Notes under the pieces: model-generated
What the model saw: only the letters and a program-made list of their open reading frames with translations
Database searches by the model: none
What the model was told of the DNA's origin: nothing
Position numbers and translations under genes: made by a program
Source of the DNA: Mucilaginibacter ginsenosidivorax
GTDB lineage: Bacteria; Bacteroidota; Bacteroidia; Sphingobacteriales; Sphingobacteriaceae
NCBI RefSeq assembly: GCF_007971525.1
Contig: NZ_CP042437.1
Location: forward strand, 1,612,001-1,676,000
Direction: 5' to 3'
Length of the DNA: 64,000 nucleotides
Shown: piece after piece, positions 46,464 through 54,932 of the stretch
Layout: every line of letters begins with the position of its first letter
How positions within the stretch are numbered: position 1 is the first letter of the stretch

Positions 46464-47450
46464 ATGACATACCTACCGTCTGCAGACAGATACCAGAAAA
46501 TGCAATATCGCCGTTGTGGTAACAGCGGCATTAAATTACCGGCTATTTCGCTGGGTTTGTGGCACAATTTCGGGCACGTTGATGTTACCGAAAACTACCG
46601 CAAAATTTTACACCTTGCTTTTGATAGCGGCATTACCCATTTTGATTTGGCCAACAACTATGGCCCGCCCCCGGGTTCGGCCGAAGAGAATTTTGGCCGC
46701 ATTTTAAAAGAGGACTTCCGCGGCTACCGCGATGAGATGATCATCAGCAGCAAAGCTGGTTACACCATGTGGGATGGCCCTTATGGCGATTGGGGATCAA
46801 AAAAATACTTGGTTGCCAGCCTTGATCAAAGCCTTAAACGTATGGACCTGGATTATGTAGATATATTTTACCACCACCGCCCGGATCCCGAAACACCGCT
46901 GGAAGAAACCATGGCTGCGCTTGATCTCATCGTTCGCCAGGGAAAAGCCTTATATGCAGGTATTTCCAACTACCCTGCCGATGTTGCCGCAAAAGCCATT
47001 AAAATATTAAAAGAGTTGGGTACGCCGTGCCTAATCCACCAGCCAAAATATTCCATGTTTGAGCGTTGGGTTGAAGGTGGCTTAATGGATGTATTGGGCA
47101 ACGAAGGTGTGGGCTGTATCCCGTTTTCGCCACTGGCACAGGGTATGTTAACCAACAAATATTTACACGGCATCCCCGAAGATTCGCGCGCTGCAAAATC
47201 AACCGGCTTTTTACAGGCTTCGCAATTAACGGAAGAACGCCTGAGCCAGATAAAAAAACTTAATGATCTTGCCCTGCAACGCGGCCAAACACTTGCACAA
47301 ATGGCATTGGCGTGGTTGCTGAAAGATACACGCGTTACATCGGTACTTATTGGCGCAAGCCGCGCCGAACAACTGGCCGACTCGTTAAAGGCGCTGGACA
47401 ATATTGCTTTTTCGGCCGATGAACTGGCGCAGATTGAGGCGATATTGTAA
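46464..47450 (+). CDS. Aldo/keto reductase, YghZ/L-glyceraldehyde-3-phosphate reductase type
   Basis: 328 residues. The N-terminus M-T-Y-L-P-S-A-D-R-Y...Y-R-R-C-G-N-S-G-I-K-L-P is characteristic of the YghZ/Gpr subgroup. Active-site residues are visible in D-L-A-N-N-Y-G (Asp, Tyr near 54-59), S-S-K-A-G (Lys) and Y-H-H-R (His). NADPH-dependent reduction of aldehydes such as methylglyoxal or L-glyceraldehyde 3-phosphate is the family role. It precedes a Gfo/Idh/MocA gene, separated by a repeat island. Confidence 0.9.
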   Translation: MTYLPSADRYQKMQYRRCGNSGIKLPAISLGLWHNFGHVDVTENYRKILHLAFDSGITHFDLANNYGPPPGSAEENFGRILKEDFRGYRDEMIISSKAGYTMWDGPYGDWGSKKYLVASLDQSLKRMDLDYVDIFYHHRPDPETPLEETMAALDLIVRQGKALYAGISNYPADVAAKAIKILKELGTPCLIHQPKYSMFERWVEGGLMDVLGNEGVGCIPFSPLAQGMLTNKYLHGIPEDSRAAKSTGFLQASQLTEERLSQIKKLNDLALQRGQTLAQMALAWLLKDTRVTSVLIGASRAEQLADSLKALDNIAFSADELAQIEAIL

Positions 47451-47560
47451 GCCCCCCGGCCCCCTGAAGGGGAAGTTGGAACGCGGCATTAACACACGAT
47501 AATTAACCAAATAAATTTCTTAAAAGTCTCCCCCTTCAGGGGGAGATTTAGAGGGGGCTT
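47451..47560. repeat. Stop-adjacent CCCCCTGAAGGGG island, inverted halves
   Basis: Begins directly after the TAA with GCCCCCCGGCCCCCTGAAGG and closes with CTCCCCCTTCAGGGGGAG then AGAGGGGGCT, three bases before the next gene's ATG. The same family is at 63036-63136. Confidence 0.85.
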
Positions 47561-47563
47561 CCT

Positions 47564-48535
47564 ATGATCAACTGGGGTATAATTGGTTGCGGCGACGTGA
47601 CTGAACTTAAAAGCGGGCCTGCCTTTAAAAAAGTGGCCGATAGTGATCTGTTAGCCGTTATGCGGCGTGATGCAGCAAAAGCAGCCGACTATGCCAGCCG
47701 CCACCGGGTAGGCAAATGGTACAGCGATGCTGATAAAATGATGGCCGAAGCCGGTGTTAATGCTATTTATATTGCTACCCCGCCGTCATCGCACCTGGAG
47801 TATGCTTTATCTGCTTTAGAAAAGGGTTTTAATGTATATGTGGAGAAACCTGTTACCCGCAATGCCGATGAAGCCAGGGCCATGGCTGCGGCCGTAAAAC
47901 AAAGCAATGCAAAACTCACTGTAGCCCATTACCGCAGGGCAGTGCCTATGTTTTTAATGGTGAAGGATTTGCTTGACAAACAAAAAATTGGCGAAGTGCG
48001 TACGGTGCAAATCCGGATGTGGCAAAGCCGCAAGCCAAAACTAATTGCCGAAAGCGAAACCAACTGGCGGGTATTGCCCGAATTTTCGGGCGGCGGTTAT
48101 TTTCACGACCTGGCCCCGCACCAGTTGGACCTGATGCTATATTATTTTGGCGAACCGGAAAAATATCATGGTTTCTCGCTCAACCAATCTGCTTCAACAC
48201 CGGCCGATGATCATGTTTGCGGCGAAATCCTGTTTAAAAACAAAGTGGTTGTAAATGGCTCCTGGTGCTTTAGCGTAGCCGAAAGTTTAACCACTGATAC
48301 CTGCGAGATCATCGGCACAAAAGGAAAAATAACTTTCCCGTTTTTTGGCAATTATGTTACCTGGAAAACAGATACTGAAGATGAAACTGTAACGTTTAAG
48401 CATCCGCAACACATACAGCAACCTATGATTGAAAAAATAGTAACTTATTTTAAAAACGAAGGCCCCAACCCCTGCTCCATTGACGAGGCTATTGTTTTAA
48501 TGGATATTATGGATTCATTTACTAAAACTAAATGA
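47564..48535 (+). CDS. Gfo/Idh/MocA family oxidoreductase
   Basis: 323 residues. N-terminal Rossmann domain with G-x-I-G-C-G-D near 5-11, then E-K-P-V-T near 96 (the E-K-P motif, catalytic Lys). C-terminal substrate domain includes G-G-G-Y-F-H-D-L-A-P-H-Q-L-D (about 175-190). NAD(P)-dependent dehydrogenase of a sugar or cyclitol, presumably; substrate unknown. It has no signal peptide. Same strand as the aldo/keto reductase upstream. Confidence 0.9.
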   Translation: MINWGIIGCGDVTELKSGPAFKKVADSDLLAVMRRDAAKAADYASRHRVGKWYSDADKMMAEAGVNAIYIATPPSSHLEYALSALEKGFNVYVEKPVTRNADEARAMAAAVKQSNAKLTVAHYRRAVPMFLMVKDLLDKQKIGEVRTVQIRMWQSRKPKLIAESETNWRVLPEFSGGGYFHDLAPHQLDLMLYYFGEPEKYHGFSLNQSASTPADDHVCGEILFKNKVVVNGSWCFSVAESLTTDTCEIIGTKGKITFPFFGNYVTWKTDTEDETVTFKHPQHIQQPMIEKIVTYFKNEGPNPCSIDEAIVLMDIMDSFTKTK

Positions 48536-48605
48536 GCAATAAATCCTTTATAAGGAAGTTTGAGCATAAGTACTATGTTCATTTATTTAACAGTGCAATT
48601 AAAAT

Positions 48606-49109
48606 ATGAAACAAATTCTGTCGCTGGTTATAATCATCACAGCTTTTACACTAACAGCAAAGGCCCAAAAATATGATGTGCCGATGCATTACGAACTAAC
48701 TACTGATGCCGATTTTAATATGTACGAGCAACAGGTAATAAACACCGCCGACTGGCTGCAACAAACCGGATGGAAAGACAAACGCGAAAAAAGGCAGGCG
48801 GCCCGCTTATTTATTTTGGCCTGGGTACAAGGCTCGCACAGCGTTTCTGTATCTATTAATAAAGCCGTAAATGACCTTAGTGACCTTAATCCCGAACTGC
48901 TGTTTACCTACACTTCGCAATACGCCAAATTTGCCCTACAGCATAAAACCGATTTTGACAAAAACACAGCCAACCTGGTAGCGTTAAGGGCAATGCTAAC
49001 CAAATACAGCATGGAAGAATCGCACAAAAAGGATGAAGATGTAGAAAAACTGATAGAGATTAATAAAGAAGGCAACCTGGCCAGCTGGATAGCTACCGAT
49101 TTTAAGTAG
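48606..49109 (+). CDS. Secreted protein of unknown function
   Basis: 167 residues with a signal peptide (M-K-Q-I-L-S-L...T-A-K-A-Q). The mature part is helical and contains T-A-D-W-L-Q-Q-T-G-W near 50 and A-R-L-F-I-L-A-W near 68. I do not recognise the family. A strong terminator follows, so this is a discrete transcription unit or the end of the preceding one. Confidence 0.7.
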   Translation: MKQILSLVIIITAFTLTAKAQKYDVPMHYELTTDADFNMYEQQVINTADWLQQTGWKDKREKRQAARLFILAWVQGSHSVSVSINKAVNDLSDLNPELLFTYTSQYAKFALQHKTDFDKNTANLVALRAMLTKYSMEESHKKDEDVEKLIEINKEGNLASWIATDFK

Positions 49110-49129
49110 ATATTTAAAACAGTTATAAT

Positions 49130-49171
49130 AACAAAGCCATCGCTTTTTAAGTTGATGGCTTTGTTGTTTTT
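49130..49171. terminator. Rho-independent terminator
   Basis: AACAAAGCCATC and GATGGCTTTGTT form a 12-bp stem, followed by GTTTTT. Located between convergent genes at 49109 and 49177, so it may serve both. Confidence 0.9.
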
Positions 49172-49176
49172 AAATA

Positions 49177-49353
49177 TCAGCTTTTCTTTTTAGGCACCTT
49201 TGCACCTTCCTTACGGGCTTCTGATAAACCGATAGCCACGGCCTGTTTCTTGCTGGTCACTTTTTCACCGCTGCCGCTTTTAAGTTTCCCCTCTTTCATT
49301 TCGTGCATGGTTTTCTCCACTTTTTCACTTGCTTTTTCTGAATACTTTGCCAT
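49177..49353 (-). CDS. DUF6496-type small basic protein
   Basis: 58 residues from the ATG at 49353; sequence upstream of this Met is not part of the family. Lys/Glu/Ser-rich, M-A-K-Y-S-E-K-A-S-E-K-V, then G-K-L-K-S-G-S-G and A-V-A-I-G-L-S-E-A-R. This matches DUF6496 small proteins as I know them. Function unknown; the basic nature suggests nucleic-acid binding. Confidence 0.8.
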   Translation of the reverse strand: MAKYSEKASEKVEKTMHEMKEGKLKSGSGEKVTSKKQAVAIGLSEARKEGAKVPKKKS

Positions 49354-49571
49354 AATATTTACTTTTAAGTAGATATTTTGGCAAAGCAAAATAGAGGCCA
49401 ATTTTAGCCGGCTATTTGCTGTTTGTTTTTTTTAGCCGACTTTTGACTGATAGCCTCGTGCAAAACTATAAGTGTACGCCTACTTAATACATCAAAGGGC
49501 AACTACCTGATAACAGGTTACTAAGATTGCCAGGCTATGCTAAATAAGTAGTTTTGTTTTCTAAAAATCAG

Positions 49572-49931
49572 ATGATTAATTTTAAACGCGCCGACCATTT
49601 CCAGATTGTTGTACCTCCCGAACGATTAGAGGAAGCGAGGATTTTTTATACCGATGTAATAGGTCTTGAACCAATCGAGCGGCCTAAATTCAAATCGAAG
49701 GGTTATTGGTTTAACATAGCTAATATTCAGCTGCATTTAAGTACCGAGGAAGCCATGCCACGCACATCGAGGCATAATGCCTTTGAAATAAGCGGCATTG
49801 CCGCGGCACGCCGGCATTTGCAAAACCATGGGGTGGAGTTTATGGAAGAACCGGCAATTCCTGGCCGGGAGCGATTTTCTTTTATAGACCCGTTTGGGAA
49901 CAGGATAGAATTATTGGAGATGCTTAAATAA
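49572..49931 (+). CDS. VOC-family (glyoxalase-like) protein
   Basis: 119 residues from the ATG at 49572. One vicinal-oxygen-chelate fold: F-Q-I-V-V-P (first strand), A-R-I-F-Y-T-D-V-I-G-L and, near the end, F-I-D-P-F-G-N-R-I-E-L-L-E, the classic second half with the metal-binding Glu. May be a lyase or a resistance or binding protein. It precedes a small membrane gene by seven bases. Confidence 0.85.
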   Translation: MINFKRADHFQIVVPPERLEEARIFYTDVIGLEPIERPKFKSKGYWFNIANIQLHLSTEEAMPRTSRHNAFEISGIAAARRHLQNHGVEFMEEPAIPGRERFSFIDPFGNRIELLEMLK

Positions 49932-49938
49932 TATTATT

Positions 49939-50151
49939 ATGAGTCACAGCTTCAGGCAAGCCAAATTTGATTTCACACTGATCCTGTTTGCCTTTATATT
50001 TAGCATCATTATTCCAGTTGGAATTTGCTGGTTAACTTACAAATGGTTGAAGGGTAAAAACCATCCTGTAATAGCAATTATAATACCCGTTATAGAGCTT
50101 GCCGGCATATTGTGGGTCTATTACCTCATAATTCAAACCATTAGCCTATAA
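49939..50151 (+). CDS. Small two-helix membrane protein
   Basis: 70 residues with two hydrophobic helices (about 12-34 and 44-66) separated by a basic loop (K-W-L-K-G-K-N). Starts seven bases after the VOC gene, so co-transcription is likely. Ends six bases inside the 3' end of the convergent gene at 50146. Function unknown. Confidence 0.65.
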   Translation: MSHSFRQAKFDFTLILFAFIFSIIIPVGICWLTYKWLKGKNHPVIAIIIPVIELAGILWVYYLIIQTISL

Positions 50152-50478
50152 AGCCAGTTCTATATTCGGGTCCCAATACACCGTTTTAAAGTCCTGCACC
50201 TGGTCGTCAGTTACTTTTACGCCTTCGCTTTCCAGCATCTCCTGCATGGTATTACCTCCGAAATGAAACTTGGCGGTAAGCAAGCCCTGCCTGTTTACAA
50301 CCCGGTGCGCCGGTACCGGCGGATTGGCCCTGCCTGCCGCCTGCATAGCGTAACCCACCATGCGCGATGAACCCTTGGTGCCCAGATAAGACGCGATAGC
50401 ACCGTATGAGGTTACCCTGCCCTTAGGTATCAGCCGGGCCACCTGGTATACTTTATCAAAAAAGTTAATATCGTCCAT
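50146..50478 (-). CDS. Alkyltransferase-like (ATL) DNA-binding protein
   Basis: 110 residues covering only the DNA-binding domain of the MGMT/Ogt family. The helix-turn-helix part (S-Y-G-A-I-A-S-Y-L-G, R-M-V-G-Y-A-M) is present. The active-site motif reads P-A-H-R-V-V (56-61), so Ala57 replaces the alkyl-acceptor Cys. ATL proteins bind O6-alkylguanine and hand the lesion to nucleotide excision repair and cannot themselves dealkylate. Single gene. Confidence 0.9.
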   Translation of the reverse strand: MDDINFFDKVYQVARLIPKGRVTSYGAIASYLGTKGSSRMVGYAMQAAGRANPPVPAHRVVNRQGLLTAKFHFGGNTMQEMLESEGVKVTDDQVQDFKTVYWDPNIELAL

Positions 50479-50652
50479 TAAGCTGATTTATTTAATACAA
50501 TTATATTGATAACAAAGTTGACCAAAAGGGGACCGGCTCCTTATCCTTTTTGTTTCGGCTATAAATACCCGAACCCAAAAATACGAATGTCGAACGCTTT
50601 TTATTGAGGATTATAAGAAAACTGTAGCTTTAAGGCAGTAATTAAAATACTT

Positions 50653-51465
50653 ATGAATAAATCAAGCCTAAAATCTATTTGGGAAGCTCCTATATATCTA
50701 CCGTATCTTCAACCAACGCTTACTGACGAGATGGTTAAAGAAGCTGAAAATTTGATTGGCTTTAGGTTGCCCTACGAATATGTCAATCTTTTAAAAATTC
50801 AAAATGGTGGATACATAAGATATACACTAAAAAACACTCCTCATTCAGTAATTGCAGGAATAGGGCTTAATTATCCGTCAATTACAGATTTTGAATGGTT
50901 TAGGTCATACGACGATTACATGAGTTTTAGCCTTGAAGGATTATTTCCATTCGACGGCGATGGTCACTGGAATCTTTGTCTCGATTACAGGAAGAATAAT
51001 TTAGAGCCTGAGATAACATATATTGATACAGAATCAGATTTTGAAGAACTAATTGCATCAAATTTTAGCTGCTATTTGAATATGCTCGAAATCGAAGTTG
51101 AGGACGAATATATAATTCAGTTGGCTTTATCTATTGAATACACTATAACGCAAATTTCAAATATTACCAATATAAAATTTGAAGAGCCCGACTATTTTGC
51201 TCATGGTTACGCTGTATACCGTGGAATGTTTAATGGCAGCTGGGTTTGGGTAAGCCCCAATAAAGTACCACGAGGATTTATTCGCGAGACAGAAGACAGA
51301 TATGAAGAATTAAAAACACAAATGGAAGGTACGGCCCTTAGGTTTCCGGAAGTGCCCGAAAATAGCGTGATCATAAATATATCGGACGAAACACAAGGAG
51401 CACAATTAATTAATAAGCTGATAGAAAATGGATTATCAATAAATAAATTAAAAGATTTGATATAA
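50653..51465 (+). CDS. SMI1/KNR4 (SUKH) domain protein
   Basis: 270 residues. The SUKH signature is visible in the N-terminal half: L-T-D-E-M-V-K-E-A-E-N-L-I-G-F-R-L-P-Y-E-Y (about 22-42), N-G-G-Y near 50 and F-P-F-D-G-D-G-H-W near 94. C-terminal part without recognised domain. Bacterial SUKH proteins are frequently immunity proteins against toxin nucleases. The gene is A/T-richer than its neighbours and no toxin gene is adjacent, so it may be an orphan immunity gene acquired by transfer. Confidence 0.8.
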   Translation: MNKSSLKSIWEAPIYLPYLQPTLTDEMVKEAENLIGFRLPYEYVNLLKIQNGGYIRYTLKNTPHSVIAGIGLNYPSITDFEWFRSYDDYMSFSLEGLFPFDGDGHWNLCLDYRKNNLEPEITYIDTESDFEELIASNFSCYLNMLEIEVEDEYIIQLALSIEYTITQISNITNIKFEEPDYFAHGYAVYRGMFNGSWVWVSPNKVPRGFIRETEDRYEELKTQMEGTALRFPEVPENSVIINISDETQGAQLINKLIENGLSINKLKDLI

Positions 51466-51500
51466 TCGTGCGACTTACGCGCGCATTAAACATCTGTTTT

Positions 51501-52151
51501 TTATTCAAACGAAAACTTAAGATAATTAATGTTCTTGTTATCCTTCAAATATTTTTTTTCGTAATAGGTTTTTATCGATAACACTTCATCGGCATAGGGC
51601 GAGTGGTAAAGATCCTCGGTACGGATGTGTAGTTTTAGTTTAAGCTCTTCAATCTTTTCGGCTGTATAGGCATGCAGGCCATCGTTGTCGGTTTTAAGGT
51701 TAACGCAGCCCGATGGTTTCAGTATCCTGATATATTTATCTAAAAAGCGTGGAGAAGTTAAGCGCTTTTTTTCGCGGCTTAATTGCGGCTGGGGGTCGGG
51801 AAAGGTAATCCATATCTCGTCTACTTCGCCATCGGCAAAATAATCCAGCAGGTTTTCTATCTGGATGCGTAAGAAAGCAACATTGGGTACACCATCTTCA
51901 ATAGCAGTTTTTGCGCCACGCCAAATGCGGTTGCCTTTATAATCAATACCAATAAAATTTTTTTCAGGAAAAAGCCGGGCAAGGTTTACCGTGTATTCGC
52001 CTTTACCGCAGGCCAACTCTAAAACTACCGGATTATCATTATTAAAAAAACCTTTGCTCCAATCGCCTTTAAAAGGTTTGCCCGCATCCAATTGTAGCAC
52101 ATTGCTAAAGGTATCAATCTCTGCAAATCGCTTTAACTTATCTTTTCCCAC
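51501..52151 (-). CDS. trmB: tRNA (guanine-N7)-methyltransferase
   Basis: 216 residues. SAM-binding motif I is V-L-E-L-A-C-G-K-G-E-Y (about 43-53). Motif W-I-T-F-P-D-P-Q-P (about 117-125) is the TrmB signature, and I-R-T-E-D-L-Y-H-S-P-Y lies near the C-terminus. Uses S-adenosylmethionine to make m7G46 in tRNA. Single gene, normal length. Confidence 0.95.
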   Translation of the reverse strand: MGKDKLKRFAEIDTFSNVLQLDAGKPFKGDWSKGFFNNDNPVVLELACGKGEYTVNLARLFPEKNFIGIDYKGNRIWRGAKTAIEDGVPNVAFLRIQIENLLDYFADGEVDEIWITFPDPQPQLSREKKRLTSPRFLDKYIRILKPSGCVNLKTDNDGLHAYTAEKIEELKLKLHIRTEDLYHSPYADEVLSIKTYYEKKYLKDNKNINYLKFSFE

Positions 52152-52216
52152 TTTATAAAATAAAGTGCAAAAATAACTTTTTCTGCTAATTGAGCGGTGT
52201 GGCGTTCAAAATACCT

Positions 52217-52663
52217 TTAAACTACCGGGCCGGCAATTGGTCTTTTATAAGGCTCAGGTTTATATTCGTCCTTACTTTTCTTCCTGGTGAATTTTTCAAA
52301 AAGCCCTTTTACTGTGCCCCAAACACCCGAAACAGAATCTTCGTTAACATAATTGGATGCTTTTTGCGACACCAGACCTACCAAAGTTTTAACTAAAAAA
52401 TTGGAGTTTTTAAACAGCGTTTTGTTTAAAGTAAGCGGAATTACAAATCTTGATATAAGGTTTATAATGTCCGGATGGAAAAGCCCCGGATTGCGGATAC
52501 CATCACTATCAACTGAACGCGGAAATAACGACATAACAGATGAAAATATGGCAGAAGGACTGCTTACCCTCGCCCGTAAGGCAGTACTTTGCTGGCTTTC
52601 CAGCGTTTTAAGCCTGAATATTTCATCCTGCAAATCGTTTATACTTCTTATCTGGTAGCTCAT
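52217..52663 (-). CDS. Uncharacterised protein, third gene of YtxH/holin-like cluster
   Basis: 148 residues. An initial helix (I-R-S-I-N-D-L-Q-D-E-I-F-R-L-K) precedes a mostly helical body with a hydrophobic patch (F-V-I-P-L-T-L-N-K-T) and a basic, Pro-rich tail. No known family. It follows the holin-like gene by five bases on the same strand, so it is likely part of the same envelope-stress-type cluster. Confidence 0.65.
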   Translation of the reverse strand: MSYQIRSINDLQDEIFRLKTLESQQSTALRARVSSPSAIFSSVMSLFPRSVDSDGIRNPGLFHPDIINLISRFVIPLTLNKTLFKNSNFLVKTLVGLVSQKASNYVNEDSVSGVWGTVKGLFEKFTRKKSKDEYKPEPYKRPIAGPVV

Positions 52664-52668
52664 GATGT

Positions 52669-53019
52669 TTACCTTTTAAATATTTTTTGAATAAAAATAT
52701 TGGCCAGCGGTTTTTCTATCCGGCTCTTATTCAACTTAATAATGATAGCGATAATCAGATAAATAAGCGCTACGCATCCAAAGCCCATCCAGTTGGAATG
52801 CAGTATATCGGCCAGGTAAAACGCCAAGGTTAGGCTGGCAAATATGAAGAACAGCACCATCCCAATTACCACAACAACATCTGTAATAACGCTTGCTAAA
52901 ATTGAAGTGCCATTTTCAATAGCCTCATATTTTAAAAGCTTAAACCGCGTTTCGGCGTATTCCCTTAACTGATCAATAATTGGTGGCAATGGTGGAGGAG
53001 TTTCTTTTTCGGCTTCCAT
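52669..53019 (-). CDS. Phage_holin_3_6-like membrane protein
   Basis: 116 residues. A helical N-terminus (L-R-E-Y-A-E-T-R-F-K-L-L-K-Y-E-A-I-E) is followed by two transmembrane helices (about 45-70 and 78-97). This matches chromosomal holin-like (Actinobacterial holin-X/DUF1469-type) proteins, which are not phage lysis genes. Usually found with YtxH proteins, as here. Function in envelope stress is suspected, not proven. Confidence 0.75.
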   Translation of the reverse strand: MEAEKETPPPLPPIIDQLREYAETRFKLLKYEAIENGTSILASVITDVVVVIGMVLFFIFASLTLAFYLADILHSNWMGFGCVALIYLIIAIIIKLNKSRIEKPLANIFIQKIFKR

Positions 53020-53092
53020 AGGTGGTTGGTTTAATAATTTTATAATTCCGGATAATTCATTACAATGAATTATCCGGGTTGTTTAAATAAAA

Positions 53093-53359
53093 TTATGCGT
53101 GCTCCAAATCGTCCTGGTACTCTTCTTCAGCACCACGGATTTTTGATTTAATATTCTCAACCACTTTATCTTTTAAGCCAACAAGGTTATCAATCTCAGC
53201 AGCGGCAGTTTCCTTAATGGAGTCGCCAAGATTTTTTAATGATTCAGTAAGCTTGTCGCGAGTTTCTCCACCTTTATCGGGTGCAAATAAAATGCCTAAA
53301 GCCGCCCCTGCTGCCAAGCCCGCAAGCAATGCAACAACTACTTTTGTGTTATCATTCAT
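53093..53359 (-). CDS. YtxH-domain protein
   Basis: 88 residues: N-terminal hydrophobic segment with glycines (A-L-L-A-G-L-A-A-G-A-A-L-G-I-L-F-A-P), the YtxH hallmark, then G-G-E-T-R-D-K-L and a charged helical tail. Encoded upstream of the holin-like gene. YtxH proteins are general-stress-associated membrane proteins in other bacteria; the function is not established. Confidence 0.88.
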   Translation of the reverse strand: MNDNTKVVVALLAGLAAGAALGILFAPDKGGETRDKLTESLKNLGDSIKETAAAEIDNLVGLKDKVVENIKSKIRGAEEEYQDDLEHA

Positions 53360-53512
53360 TGTAATATAAATTTAAAGTTGAACATTTGATTTGATTAATA
53401 CTAATACCTTGCCAAATATCATCAATTGTATTATTTGTATGCTAATTGTGTGTAAATAGTTTTTTTGTCAGTTATTTTTTGATTGTGTGTTTACAAAACT
53501 GTTCAATGCCTG

Positions 53513-54556
53513 TCAGTTTTCTGTTGCTGTATTAATCCGTTCAAGCCTATCGGCAGCCATACGGTTGGTTTCATATATTTCCAGCAGTAACAAAAAGTAA
53601 GATAGTAAAACCGGGCCAAAAACCAGTCCTAAAATTCCAAAAAGCGGCAACCCTATAAACACGCCGATGATAGAAATAATTGGGTGCGTGTTGGCCACCC
53701 GCTTATTGATAATCATCCTTAAAAAATTGTCAACGTTACCTATAAATAATAAGCCATACGCCAGTAATGCAACACCTTGCCAGTTATGGCCCTGCGCAAA
53801 TAACAAAATACTTGCAGGTATACATAGTGTAGGAGCCCCTACCACCGGCAAAAACGAAATAAATATGGCTATAACCCCCCAAAAAACCGGGTCGGGTATG
53901 CCGAATATTAAAAACCCGTTGGCCAGCAGTGCACCCTGGGTAACAGCTATGATTCCTTGTCCTAAAACGTTTGAATAGGTAGAATCGCGTAGGGCAGCTG
54001 CAAATTTTAATGCATGCTGTTCTCTGAACGGAGCGTATTTTAACAAACCCGCTTCAAACTCGCGCATTTGCGTAAGCATAAAATACAAAATAAAATACAA
54101 AACCAGCAAGGTGAGTATAATGCTTGCCGCGCTGCTTAATATAGATGGGAACAGGCTGGTGCCGAAAGAGCCCAACTTTTGAAGTGTATCTTCAGCAAAA
54201 TGGGGCTGATTAAGGTTAGCAGCAGCAAAAGCATCAATTTTTGTAGTCCATTGATCAATGGGCAGGTCTTTAATATTGATGCTTTTTATTTTCCCCACCA
54301 CCATAATGCTCAGGATGAGAAAAGGTATTACAATGATGATTAACGATGTAAAAATAATGATAAGTGCCGCCAACGACTTTGGCCATTCGCGCTTCTCGGC
54401 GAGGTTAACATACAGTGGCCTGAAAATAACATACAATACAATAGCGCCAAGAATACTACTGAATAAGCCACTAATCGCATACAACAAAAAACACCCCAGC
54501 ACTATAATACTGGCCAGGATAATATTGTTGCGTTGTTTGTAGTTAAAAATTGACAT
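53513..54556 (-). CDS. AI-2E family transporter
   Basis: 347 residues with about seven to eight transmembrane helices: two near the N-terminus, a periplasmic or cytoplasmic loop (about 80-140) and a helical C-terminal half including F-I-S-F-L-P-V-V-G-A-P and G-x-P-L-F-G-I-L-G-L-V-F-G-P near 300-318, both family signatures. Members include TqsA and sodium/proton antiporters, so the substrate is open. Confidence 0.9.
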   Translation of the reverse strand: MSIFNYKQRNNIILASIIVLGCFLLYAISGLFSSILGAIVLYVIFRPLYVNLAEKREWPKSLAALIIIFTSLIIIVIPFLILSIMVVGKIKSINIKDLPIDQWTTKIDAFAAANLNQPHFAEDTLQKLGSFGTSLFPSILSSAASIILTLLVLYFILYFMLTQMREFEAGLLKYAPFREQHALKFAAALRDSTYSNVLGQGIIAVTQGALLANGFLIFGIPDPVFWGVIAIFISFLPVVGAPTLCIPASILLFAQGHNWQGVALLAYGLLFIGNVDNFLRMIINKRVANTHPIISIIGVFIGLPLFGILGLVFGPVLLSYFLLLLEIYETNRMAADRLERINTATEN

Positions 54557-54564
54557 TGGTGATA

Positions 54565-54595
54565 AGAATCAAGATATCAGATCCAAGAATCAAGA
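54565..54595. repeat. CAAGAATCAAGATATCAG word island
   Basis: AAGAATCAAGATATCAG and CCAAGAATCAAGAAAG. Lies eight bases upstream of the transporter start on the minus strand. A related inverse word, CTTGATTCCTGC, occurs at about 57429. Confidence 0.5.
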
Positions 54596-54664
54596 AAGAA
54601 AATCGTAAACCGTTGCCCCGATCCTGGCTCATAGTTTTTGATCCTATCCTTAAAATTGAGACAA

Positions 54665-54694
54665 AAAAAACGCTAAAAAGTTTCAGCGTTTTTA
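54665..54694 (-). terminator. Rho-independent terminator of the regulator operon
   Basis: AAAAACGCT and AGCGTTTTT pair. On the minus strand the stem ends in T residues, downstream of the stop at 54719. Confidence 0.8.
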
Positions 54695-54718
54695 AAAAGT
54701 ATTTTGGTTGTTATCTGC

Positions 54719-54928
54719 TTACTCTGCATCGCTTAACAGCTCATTTATCTTTTTAGCACTTGTGTCAATCATTTCTATATAAAATAAAACTTCTTCGTTT
54801 ATTTCAGGCAACTCGTACTTTAATTGTTCTAAAGCCAGGTGCACATTTGAAAGCTGGTTTCGTACATCGTGCCTCAGCTTGCGCAGCCGGTCATCTTCGC
54901 CGTCTTTTTGCTGTTCCTGCAAATCCAT
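54719..54928 (-). CDS. Stand-alone histidine-kinase dimerisation (DHp-like) domain protein
   Basis: 69 residues. R-K-L-R-H-D-V-R-N-Q-L-S-N-V resembles the H-box of histidine kinases with His20 as the phospho-acceptor. A second helix (E-V-L-F-Y-I-E-M-I-D-T-S-A-K-K-I-N-E-L-L) completes a DHp-like hairpin. There is no catalytic ATPase domain and no room for one before the terminator. Its start lies four bases after the stop of the sigma-54 response regulator. It may be a phosphotransfer or docking partner for that regulator. Confidence 0.75.
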   Translation of the reverse strand: MDLQEQQKDGEDDRLRKLRHDVRNQLSNVHLALEQLKYELPEINEEVLFYIEMIDTSAKKINELLSDAE

Positions 54929-54932
54929 CGTA

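Noticed and set aside
52669..53019. Prophage remnant suggested by the holin-like protein
   Set aside because: No other phage genes; this holin-like family is chromosomal and normally sits beside YtxH proteins.
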